In this document: piece by piece, positions 27,916 through 35,664 of the stretch
Layout of the letters: every line of letters begins with the position of its first letter
Position numbering within the stretch: position 1 is the first letter of the stretch
From: Candidatus Thiodiazotropha sp.
GTDB taxonomy: Bacteria; Pseudomonadota; Gammaproteobacteria; Chromatiales; Chromatiaceae
DNA: 64,000 nt
Assembly (NCBI GenBank): GCA_023838465.1
Contig: JAIVEQ010000005.1
Span: 62,001-126,000 of the forward strand
Reading direction: 5' to 3'
Made by a program: the position numbers and the translations under genes
The notes under the pieces: model-generated
Seen by the model: the letters and a program-made list of their open reading frames with translations, nothing else
Databases searched by the model: none
Told to the model about the DNA's origin: nothing

Positions 27916-29202
27916 ATGTCACGGATTTATCTGACAATAATGCTCTCTCTCTGTTTACTTTCAACCCTGCATGCAAATGAGGGAAAGACGGCATTCCAGC
28001 AGGCTATGCAAGCATTTAAATCTGGTGAATATGTACAAGCGATGGAGTGGTTCGAGCAAGCCAGATCGCAAGGTATGTCCCGGCCTGCGCTCTACTATAA
28101 TCTGGGTGTTACCTATTTTCGCCTGGAGCGATGGCATGATGCCCAGACGGCCTTCGAAAAGACTGCCGACTATCCCACTATGGCACCATTGGCCTATTAC
28201 AATCTTGGTCTGGTCAAGCGCAAGCAAAACGATGTTGATAGCGCACGTGATTGGTTTATGCGATGTCTCGACACAACCCAGGATATCAAACTGGTTACAC
28301 TTGCCAACGATGCACTAGCTGCCTTGCCTAGAAAAAAAAGTTCCTGGAGCTCTTTTTTCAGTGTCGGGCTCGGTTACGATGACAATATAACCCTGGAGAA
28401 TGATTCCCTGAATCTTGCCAGCAACGAGTCCGATACCCTGCTGGAGTTATTTGGGTTTACCCAAGGTCTACTCATTGGCAGTCATCATGATGGTCTATTG
28501 TTCAGGGGTAGTCTGTTTAGTGATCTCTATACTAGCCAGTCCGATTATAGTCTTACAGAGGTGAATCTGGGGCTCTACAAGCGTTTCAGATTGCAAGAGT
28601 GGAATAATGAGAGTGGATTATATTTGACCTATTCGACCTTGGGGGGGGAGCCTTACCTCAGTAGTACAAATCTATCACTGAATGCCCGGCGTAATCTCTC
28701 AAATGAGCTGGGACTCAGATTCAGGGTACGACTAAAAGCGATACAGTCATTAGATCAGGATAATGATGGATTGGAAGGCAGTGCCTTTGATCTGCGGACT
28801 GAAGGTAGATGGGCTATGCGTGAAAATACACGGTTTCGCACCTACTACCAACTAGAGTTGAATGATCGAGACGGGAGTGCGACAGCTACCACATTCACCA
28901 GTTTGTCTCCCACCCGACATGGCCTCTACCTCGATTACTTACAATCGGTTTTGCAGAACTGGCAACTGAAACTCTCAGGCAGCTATCGTCTAAGCGATTA
29001 CGATGAAGAGAATCTTGAGGCAGATGGTACAACCATCACCCGAAAGGATGAACGGGTGCGTATGGGGATTGAGCTGAATCGACGGTTTTGGGATCGTTTC
29101 CAGCTTGCAGTGGAGTACAGTCATACGGATAACAGTTCCAATATTGATCGATACAGCTATCAACGCAACATGATATTAGCGAGCCTTATGTTAGATCTTT
29201 AG
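27916..29202 (+). CDS. TPR protein with C-terminal outer-membrane beta-barrel
   Basis: A 428-residue protein with a signal peptide (MSRIYLTIMLSLCLLSTLHA). Three TPR units at about residues 22-130 include ALYYNLGVTYFRLERWHDAQ and LAYYNLGLVKRKQNDVDSAR. After residue 145 it changes to an alternating beta-strand pattern rich in aromatic residues, ending in a terminal strand with a final Leu-Asp-Leu. The plan matches TPR/barrel outer-membrane proteins such as Slam-type or surface-assembly modifiers, though I cannot name the family. The start at 27916 is chosen because the earlier ATG lies in the terminator hairpin. It could be part of the sigma regulon. Confidence 0.75.
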   Translation: MSRIYLTIMLSLCLLSTLHANEGKTAFQQAMQAFKSGEYVQAMEWFEQARSQGMSRPALYYNLGVTYFRLERWHDAQTAFEKTADYPTMAPLAYYNLGLVKRKQNDVDSARDWFMRCLDTTQDIKLVTLANDALAALPRKKSSWSSFFSVGLGYDDNITLENDSLNLASNESDTLLELFGFTQGLLIGSHHDGLLFRGSLFSDLYTSQSDYSLTEVNLGLYKRFRLQEWNNESGLYLTYSTLGGEPYLSSTNLSLNARRNLSNELGLRFRVRLKAIQSLDQDNDGLEGSAFDLRTEGRWAMRENTRFRTYYQLELNDRDGSATATTFTSLSPTRHGLYLDYLQSVLQNWQLKLSGSYRLSDYDEENLEADGTTITRKDERVRMGIELNRRFWDRFQLAVEYSHTDNSSNIDRYSYQRNMILASLMLDL

Positions 29203-29230
29203 GGCCATCTGATCCCATTGCATCAAGAGG

Positions 29231-29860
29231 TCAAAAAGGCCAAAGACTCCAGCCTCGTTCCAGAGAATCGCTACATTTGGCAATCTGCGCTCGGTAACGT
29301 TTGGCATTGTTGTCCACTTTTCGCGCCACCTTCGTCAACCAGGGTTTTTGTCTATAACTTCCTCGCTTATAGCCACCTTGGCCCTCGTGATAGGCCAAGT
29401 ACTGTCTATAGGCGTCCCATTTCGAGATGCCGAGCTTGCTGTGGGAGACACTCCCATACCAGCCAATAAAATCGACCGCATCTTCGTAGTCATTACGGTC
29501 GGCCCAACGCCTACCGGTTTCCCGTTTATACCACTCCCATGTGGCATCTTGTGCTTGAGCATAACCGTAGGCGGATGACTTGCGGAACCAGGGAATAAAC
29601 CAAAAGAGCTTTTCCCGGGGGGGCTTGGCATTGTGCTTAAAGCGTGACTCCTGGTGAATAATGGCCAGTTGTACATGTACCGGTACCCCCCACCTCTCAA
29701 AGGCATCCTGGGAAGCATCGTACCAGTCATCTTTTTCTTTGAGTATCTCACATGCATCCGCCATATTTTTTGGAGGTGAGCTTGAGCATCCCAAAAGTGA
29801 CACAAAGAGCATGCCTGCAAAAGCTAGGTTAATATTATATATTTTATGTAGATAGCGCAT
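29231..29860 (-). CDS. Transglycosylase SLT-like lipoprotein
   Basis: A 209-residue predicted lipoprotein that should cleave peptidoglycan. The lipobox is SLLGC with Cys25. The SLT/lysozyme-like fold is marked by the catalytic Glu71 in AIIHQESRF, the SAYGYAQ motif after it, and the late YLAYHEGQGGYKRGSY segment (family Y-x-GG pattern). It converges on the beta-barrel gene with only 28 bp between stops. Confidence 0.85.
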   Translation of the reverse strand: MRYLHKIYNINLAFAGMLFVSLLGCSSSPPKNMADACEILKEKDDWYDASQDAFERWGVPVHVQLAIIHQESRFKHNAKPPREKLFWFIPWFRKSSAYGYAQAQDATWEWYKRETGRRWADRNDYEDAVDFIGWYGSVSHSKLGISKWDAYRQYLAYHEGQGGYKRGSYRQKPWLTKVARKVDNNAKRYRAQIAKCSDSLERGWSLWPF

Positions 29861-30283
29861 AATAATAGATTTAACTTTATGTTTTTTCCAATGCCTTGTT
29901 ATTCATGTGTGCTTGAATGCTGCAGAGCCATTGATGGAGTGCTCGGGTTAGCTTGAACGCAAAGTAAAAAGGATGATATGTCACCCTTCTTTTCAGAGCT
30001 ACATCATTCCAGCGTATGCCGGGATCCGGGTAATTCAGCGACTTACTGGATTTTATCATTTGGTCCATAAACGGTGCATCCATGCACCACTCCTCCGGCA
30101 TGTGCCCGAATGACTGGCATGGATGATTTTGAATGAAAACGAGTTAAAATGAGACCCTTCCAGCAAAATCAGTATAATAGCGCCGGTTTTGACAATAGGC
30201 TGGGGCGATTGATTCACCATGTGGTCGTGTTCGTACTTGGCAGAAAAATACTAATTTGTAGAGATTAAGAATAGGAGCGATCA
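29861..30283. other. Intergenic region upstream of adk
   Basis: About 420 bp. It contains a probable adk promoter (30149-30178) and, around 29996-30040, a CATTCCAGCGTATGCCGGGATCC stretch reminiscent of dispersed extragenic repeats. A 74-codon open frame on the minus strand (29877-30101) runs through this repeat and is unlikely to be a gene. Confidence 0.5.
30149..30178 (+). promoter_or_regulatory. Probable adk promoter
   Basis: ATGAGA, 18 nt, TATAAT: a perfect -10 and four matches of six in the -35. It points at adk with a leader of roughly 100 nt. Confidence 0.5.
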
Positions 30284-30931
30284 ATGAAACTGATTCTGTT
30301 GGGTGCGCCAGGCGCAGGCAAGGGTACAGTGGCCAAACAGCTGACACAGCTGGACGGTTCAGTACAAATTTCAACCGGTGATATTTTGCGTGGCGCAGTT
30401 CAGGCTGGTAGCGAGCTGGGTAAACAGGCCGAGGCCTTTATGAAAGCGGGTGATCTCGTTCCTGATGATCTGATCATGGGGATTATGGAACAGCGTCTTC
30501 AGGAACCTGATTGTGCAAATGGTTTTCTCCTGGACGGTTTCCCCCGCACCATACCTCAGGCGGAGGCGCTGAAGGTGTTGCTGGGTAAGATCAATATTGA
30601 TCTTGACTTTGCGGTGGAGATCGATGTACCCCGTAATGTGATTTTGGACCGTCTGACCACCCGTCGTACCTGTGTGGACTGTGGCGCCATCTATAATGTC
30701 AAGAGTATGCCGACCAAGGTCGAGGGTGTCTGCGATAAGTGTGGCGGTAACGTCGTACAGCGTGATGACGAGACTGAACAGGCGATCTCCAATCGACTCG
30801 ATGTCTATAATGAAAAGACTGCTCCATTGGTCGGTTTCTACAAAAACGAGAATATGTTGTTGACTGTTAGCGCTACTTCAAGCGAAGTGGTGGTGAATGC
30901 AATCCAGGAAAGGCTTGGCAGCACAGCGTAG
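30284..30931 (+). CDS. adk: Adenylate kinase, long form
   Basis: Interconverts ATP + AMP and two ADP. The 215 residues include the P-loop (GAPGAGKGT at 7-15), the AMP-binding ISTGDILR segment, GFLLDGFPRT and the LID domain. The LID carries four cysteines (CVDCG and CDKCG), so it is the zinc-containing LID type. GGAG-like sequence precedes the ATG and a terminator follows at 30964. Confidence 0.97.
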   Translation: MKLILLGAPGAGKGTVAKQLTQLDGSVQISTGDILRGAVQAGSELGKQAEAFMKAGDLVPDDLIMGIMEQRLQEPDCANGFLLDGFPRTIPQAEALKVLLGKINIDLDFAVEIDVPRNVILDRLTTRRTCVDCGAIYNVKSMPTKVEGVCDKCGGNVVQRDDETEQAISNRLDVYNEKTAPLVGFYKNENMLLTVSATSSEVVVNAIQERLGSTA

Positions 30932-30963
30932 TCATTTCTGGCGTTGTTGAGATTGACTTTATT

Positions 30964-30993
30964 AACCCGCTCAATAGAGCGGGTTTTATTTTG
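30964..30993 (+). terminator. Terminator of adk
   Basis: A perfect 9-bp stem (AACCCGCTC/GAGCGGGTT) with a 4-nt loop, followed by TTATTTT. Confidence 0.85.
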
Positions 30994-31023
30994 GTGGTGT
31001 GAAGTCACCATACGTGAGAAAAG

Positions 31024-31227
31024 TTACAATCCCTTGCTTCTACGTTCAGTGACTTGCTCACCAGCGATACCCCAGTTATCCGTGTCGACTTCGTCAATCA
31101 CAACTGAGGTGGTTGCCGGATTTTTACCGAGCACATCCACTAATAATTTTGTAGCACCTGCAATCAATGCCTGCTTTTGTTGCTTTGTGGCCCCTTCACG
31201 GGTGATCTTTATATTGACATAAGGCAT
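31024..31227 (-). CDS. 4-oxalocrotonate tautomerase family protein
   Basis: A 67-residue small tautomerase. The catalytic proline follows the initiator Met (MPYVNIKITREG), and the conserved VLGKNPATTSVVIDEV segment and size are typical of the 4-OT family. Substrate unknown. It converges on adk and stands alone. Confidence 0.88.
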   Translation of the reverse strand: MPYVNIKITREGATKQQKQALIAGATKLLVDVLGKNPATTSVVIDEVDTDNWGIAGEQVTERRSKGL

Positions 31228-31647
31228 GCAATTTTCCCCTTATTATGATGTGAGATGTAAATACCAGGGTGAATGTTCAATCTTTCTGCATCAATTCGAT
31301 CTTGGAGTTGATTATCTGGGCACATATGGAGCTAAAATATATCCTACAGGCCATTCACCTTAAATTTTGCTAGAATTTGGACGCTAATCCCGGGTAGGCG
31401 AACGTATATACATAGATTAGACGATCTGACTTTTTCAGATATTACTCAGTTCCCACCCGTTGAAGGACAAATTATAGTTTAGTTATGATCAAGCTATTCG
31501 GCATCTATATCTCCAAGGCAGTTGTTCTACTCGGCGTCGTAGAGATTCTCATCTTTTTTTCTTCCATGTTTGGTGCGATCTATCTGCGCCATGAGCTTGT
31601 CGGTAGCACTTATACGGTCGATGACGAAACACTAAACAACCTTCCAG

Positions 31648-31930
31648 CGCTGAGCGCCAAGGAAGGCTGAAAGCCGAGGCGGTTAGTCCCCGGTAGGCGT
31701 GAGGCGAGACTGTAGACCCGTCGTGCCTTGCGCCAGAGGGGATGCAAAGCGAGCATCCGAACACGGCGTCCAGTCATTTGGGAACTGACGGCGGAGTGGT
31801 CACGAGCTTGCGATGTGATCACGTAGTGTCAGTGACCAGGACCGTCCGGGGCACTAATAGGTTGTCAAAGATCGAGTGTCTTTTAGGCCTGGGACGCCTA
31901 AAAGACATCACGAGATCGAAGACTCACTTG
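31648..31930 (+). mobile_element. 283-nt structured insertion element or intron, copy 1
   Basis: A non-coding block identical by eye over 283 nt to the block at 32875-33157. It has no target-site duplication. Predicted pairing is extensive: a branched stem at the 5' end (CGCC/GGCG around a GGCT-GAA-AGCC hairpin), a 10-bp stem (31696-31705 with 31725-31734), a GGATGC/GCATCC hairpin, a GTGGTCAC/GTGATCAC hairpin, a long-range helix joining AGTCCCCGG (31685-31693) to CCGGGG-c-ACT (31846-31855), and a perfect 12-bp hairpin near the 3' end (31877-31907). I do not see consensus group I or group II core motifs. Confidence 0.85.
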
Positions 31931-32616
31931 TCATCTTCTCGATCATCATGTTTTCATCGTTTACTGCGCTGGGTCTTTATCAAAAGGGATCAATGGCATC
32001 CTCTTCAGGGTTTCTGGTAAGGCTCATCCTTGCCTTCCTGGTCGGTGGGGTGGCGATGGCATTGCTATTTTTTGTCCTGCCTCTTTTTCCCGTTGACCAG
32101 CGGTCGGTTCTGACTTATGGCTTGTCGCTCTCACTGTTGGGTGTGCTGATTGCCAGAACTATTTTTGTCAGATTTACATCTGACAAGATTCTCAGGCGTC
32201 GGGTGTTGGTTTTGGGTGTAGGGATCAATGCAGATCGTATTGAAGAGTCAGTCAAATCCAAGGATACTGTGGGCATAGTGATGGTGGGTTACGTCAATCT
32301 CGGTGACAGGATCGAGTTAATTGATGAGGAACGTCAGATCGTCAAGGATCAGACATTGCTGGAGATATCCAATCGGTTAGCGGTAGATGAGATTGTAGTG
32401 GCGGTGGATGACAGGCGAAAAAAGCTACCGAATCACGAACTCCTGGAATGTAAGATCAAGGGGATACAGATACTCGACCTACTGACCTTTTTCGAAAAGG
32501 AACTCTCAATCATCAACATCGATCTGCTCTATCCCAGTTGGATGTTGTATACCGACGGATACCGGCAGAGGCCTCTAAACCGCGCAATTAAGAAGGGATT
32601 CGACATGTCGGTAGGG

Positions 32617-32619
32617 ATG
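32617..32619 (+). other. Single-base frameshift in the sugar transferase gene
   Basis: The frame that encodes AIKKGFDMSVG upstream continues as VISIVAAPLMVLVTLA only if one base is added near 32617-32619 (GGGATGTC where the family would read GGGAT-N-GTC). Either a real mutation or an error in the sequence. Confidence 0.8.
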
Positions 32620-32874
32620 TCATCTCTATCGTTGCAGCGCCACTTATGGTGCTGGTCACGCTTGCCAGCCTCATCGAGTCGGTCGGTAGAGATCCAATTC
32701 TCTACAGTCAGGTACGGGTGGGTAAAAATGGCAAGCTGTTTAAAGTCTACAAGTTCAGGAGCATGCGTACCGATGCAGAGGCGGATGGTGTAGCGAGATG
32801 GGCGACAAAAAATGATGCGCGTGTTACCAAGTTAGGTAGTTTTCTCAGAAAGACCCGATTGGATGAATTACCAC

Positions 32875-33157
32875 CGCTGAGCGCCAAGGAAGGCTGAAAG
32901 CCGAGGCGGTTAGTCCCCGGTAGGCGTGAGGCGAGACTGTAGACCCGTCGTGCCTTGCGCCAGAGGGGATGCAAAGCGAGCATCCGAACACGGCGTCCAG
33001 TCATTTGGGAACTGACGGCGGAGTGGTCACGAGCTTGCGATGTGATCACGTAGTGTCAGTGACCAGGACCGTCCGGGGCACTAATAGGTTGTCAAAGATC
33101 GAGTGTCTTTTAGGCCTGGGACGCCTAAAAGACATCACGAGATCGAAGACTCACTTG
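32875..33157 (+). mobile_element. 283-nt structured insertion element or intron, copy 2
   Basis: The second identical copy, in the same orientation, 944 nt downstream of the first. It interrupts the conserved LDELPQ motif between the second base pairings of the Gln codon (C|AG). Left flank TTACCAC, right flank AGATCTAC; the first copy has CTTCCAG and TCATCTTC. The shared feature of the two left flanks is CCA followed by G or C. As for copy 1, the length (3n+1) and boundaries mean exact removal restores the frame. Confidence 0.85.
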
Positions 33158-33584
33158 AGATCTACAATATCCTAAATGGTGATATGAGTTTGGTAGGACC
33201 GCGTCCTGAACGCCCTGAATTCGTCCTGCAACTTTCGAATGATATCCCCTACTATTTACAGCGTCACTGGGTGAAGCCTGGATTGACAGGATGGGCGCAG
33301 ATGCTCTATCCCTATGGGGCTTCTGAAGAGGATGCGAAACGCAAGCTTGAGTACGATCTGTATTATGTGAAGAATGCCAGTACCATGCTCGATTTTATTA
33401 TCCTGTTACAGACCATCGAAGTGGTACTTCTGGGTAAGGGTGCCCAGTAGGCACTTGAGTCTCCCACACATATCGTTCCTTTGCACAGAAATTCTTGCCG
33501 ATTCTGTTTCGATCAAATCTAAAAAATTTGGAATTTATTAAATGATCTGGGGTGTAGTCATGCCACACGATGCCGACCTGTTTC

Positions 33585-33609
33585 GGTACGGCAGGGCCGC
33601 ACTCTACAC
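33585..33609 (-). repeat. Dispersed REP-like unit
   Basis: GTGTAGAGTGCGGCCCTGCC... on the minus strand matches the right half of the palindrome at 12242-12266 at 23 of 25 positions. It lies just after the aceK stop. Confidence 0.65.
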
Positions 33610-33641
33610 CATGGTTAAATTTCCATATCCAGATTGATTTT

Positions 33642-35402
33642 CTAACCTGTTTTAGCGATTTCCAGTACTTCCGGTGCTTCCGGTTTTGTACGTTTGAAAC
33701 GCAATTTCTGAGAATAAGGGAAGACATCTGCCTGAATACCAGCCGCCAGGTTTTCCTGAGCACTGCGCCAATAAGCAAAGTCAAACAACTCTGGATGAAT
33801 CTCCATTAGGATCTTACGGATCTTTGGATCGGTGGTGACAAAGGTGATGAATTCTTCAGGAAAGATGTCATTAGGATTAATACTATACCAAGGTTCATCA
33901 CGGTAGAGATCGAAAGAGCTGCGCGGAGGCGGTATCTTGCGAAAATTGCATTCACTGAGGTAACAGACCTCGTCATAATCATAGAACACAACCTTACCCT
34001 GACAGTTGACACCAAAATTCTTAAACAGCAGGTCGCCTGGGAAAATGTTAACACCCATTAGCTGCTTTAACGCCAAACCCCAATCATCCAGTATATCTCT
34101 AACCTGTGTCTCGTTCGCATCCTGCAGGTAGAGATTGAGTGGCGTCATGCGGCGTTCGATGTAGAGATGTCGTATCACCAGCATATCTCCATCATATTCA
34201 AGCAGGGATGCTATCGTCTCCTGCAACTCCTGCAACAATGAAGGCTCGATTCTCTCAATGGGTAAAGCAACATCGATGAAATCCAGGGTATCTGACATAC
34301 GCCCGATTCGATCGTGCTTCTTGACCTGCAAGTAGCGTTCTTTAACCAGCTTGTGAGTAACATCCTTCTGAGGAGGGAAACGGTCACGTATCACTTTAAA
34401 AACATACGGGAAAGAAGGGAGTGTGAAGACCTGCATGACCAATCCTGGTGTGCCAGCTGCAGTGACAAACAGATCATCGCTCACTTCGAGATGATTGAGT
34501 AGATCTCTGTAAAACTCGTTTTTTGCCTGTTTATGCAGACCAATACTGTTGTAGAGCTCGGCCAGGGTTTTATAAGGCATGATGCTCTGTAAAAACTCAA
34601 CCGTTGCAGTCGGTACTGGCGTTTTGGCCATGAAGTAGGCGCGTGCAAAGCTGAAAACGGCTTCCACATGCCGCCCACGGATTAGCACGGTATCCACATA
34701 CAGACTTCCTTGTTCATTGTTGATCAAGGGTAAAATGAAAGGGCGGACCTTCTCGCCATGCACAATACGGCCGATGATGTAAGCAGCCTTGTTGCGGTAA
34801 AAGGGGGATTCAAGCACATCAATTCGCAGGTTACTGGGTAGTTGATCGAAGCCGACTTGATTCAGTAGAGATTCCGCTACCTGACCGCAATCTCGCTTGA
34901 TATCTTCGTAGGGCAGAGAAAAATAGAAGGCGGAGAGGATATCCAGGATGATGCCGCTCAGGTCGCCATCAGCCAAGTGGAAGGACATATAGACCCGATA
35001 GCGCTCAGATAGCTCTGCCCTGTTGACCTGAGACTCAATGAAGATTTTGTCGTTGTCGTAATACCTGCGGTCAAATAAGCGGCAAAAGACTGAATTATAG
35101 AAGGTTTCCGCCAATTCAGGTCGGCTGTGAGTCTGTAGCATTCCGGTGTAGAGCTGTTTGACCTGCTGCCACAAACCCTCATTCAGTACCTCTATATCGA
35201 AATTGGCACGCAGTTTCTCAATCGCTTCCTGTACACGCAGATCATAGAAGCTGATGCGTTTTGCCGAAGCATCCCGCACCGCATCCCAATCCGCATTCTC
35301 GAAGCGCTGGCGTGCAGCACTGCTGATCTCTTGGAAAAATGAGAAGTGCCGCTCGAAACCGGTAAGGATCGATTGGGCGATCTGTTGGGGGTGATTTTGC
35401 AT
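33642..35402 (-). CDS. aceK: Isocitrate dehydrogenase kinase/phosphatase
   Basis: Switches isocitrate dehydrogenase off by phosphorylation and on again, directing isocitrate into the glyoxylate shunt. The 586-residue length and sequence fit AceK throughout. The regulatory half includes YMSFHLADGDLSGIILDILSAFYFSLPYED. The kinase half has LVKERYLQVKKHDRIGRMSDTLDF, the LYIERRMTPLNLYL segment, and the GDLLFKNFGVNCQGKVVFYDYDE metal-binding/catalytic stretch. It is divergent from aceB-aceA, with about 260 bp between. Confidence 0.95.
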   Translation of the reverse strand: MQNHPQQIAQSILTGFERHFSFFQEISSAARQRFENADWDAVRDASAKRISFYDLRVQEAIEKLRANFDIEVLNEGLWQQVKQLYTGMLQTHSRPELAETFYNSVFCRLFDRRYYDNDKIFIESQVNRAELSERYRVYMSFHLADGDLSGIILDILSAFYFSLPYEDIKRDCGQVAESLLNQVGFDQLPSNLRIDVLESPFYRNKAAYIIGRIVHGEKVRPFILPLINNEQGSLYVDTVLIRGRHVEAVFSFARAYFMAKTPVPTATVEFLQSIMPYKTLAELYNSIGLHKQAKNEFYRDLLNHLEVSDDLFVTAAGTPGLVMQVFTLPSFPYVFKVIRDRFPPQKDVTHKLVKERYLQVKKHDRIGRMSDTLDFIDVALPIERIEPSLLQELQETIASLLEYDGDMLVIRHLYIERRMTPLNLYLQDANETQVRDILDDWGLALKQLMGVNIFPGDLLFKNFGVNCQGKVVFYDYDEVCYLSECNFRKIPPPRSSFDLYRDEPWYSINPNDIFPEEFITFVTTDPKIRKILMEIHPELFDFAYWRSAQENLAAGIQADVFPYSQKLRFKRTKPEAPEVLEIAKTG

Positions 35403-35551
35403 CGGAATGAGGCGTGTCTCGGGTTTGTGGCCAATAAGTCTGAGTCATTTACTAAGGTTTAGCTGATTTTTTTGCACTGCACTATTTTTTTTATCAAACC
35501 TAACTATTGATATTTTTTAGGAAATAATCTTGACCTTTTCACTATGCTTTA

Positions 35552-35632
35552 ACGCAGTGCACAAAATAACTGCGTGCCTCGATGGAGGACACGGGAAATC
35601 AGATGCCAATATCCATGCACCCATTTTGTGCA
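35552..35632. promoter_or_regulatory. Dyads upstream of aceB
   Basis: Two symmetric elements in the aceK/aceB divergent region: ACGCAGT/ACTGCGT (35552-35558 and 35569-35575, 10 nt apart) and TGCACAAAAT/ATTTTGTGCA (35558-35567 and 35623-35632, exact, 55 nt apart). They overlap at the left and look like binding sites for a dimeric regulator, possibly with looping. The regulator is unknown. Confidence 0.45.
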
Positions 35633-35664
35633 TGGCAATAGTGAAGATGAGGAGAGAGAAGATT

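Larger units (their letters stand above)
31485..33450 (+). pseudogene. Polyprenyl sugar transferase gene interrupted by two 283-nt elements
   Basis: Membrane sugar transferase that would load the first sugar phosphate onto undecaprenyl phosphate for exopolysaccharide (WcaJ/EpsB-like). Three coding blocks are seen: 31485-31647, 31931-32874 and 33158-33450. Removing both 283-nt elements joins them in frame at both junctions (Gly-Thr-Cys, V, at the first; CCA-CAG, P-Q, at the second). This gives about 466 residues with N-terminal helices, a Rossmann-like middle and the catalytic domain with KVYKFRSMRTDAE, DELPQ and GDMSLVGPRPERPEF. A separate single-base loss near 32617 shifts the frame within the middle block; I call it a pseudogene for that reason, though a sequencing error would make the gene whole after excision or splicing. 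Confidence 0.8.

Noticed and set aside
29877..30101. 74-codon frame upstream of adk
   Set aside because: Overlaps a CATTCC...GGGATCC type extragenic repeat; no ribosome site or recognisable fold.
31648..31930. Classical group I or group II intron
   Set aside because: I looked for the group I core strings, a 5' exon ending in U, the group II GUGYG start, a domain V-like hairpin and an AY end, and found none. The intron idea is kept only as an unclassified possibility.
31742..32020. Open frames inside the 283-nt copies (also 32969-33175)
   Set aside because: They are the same frame read through a repeat with stem-loops; not conserved coding.
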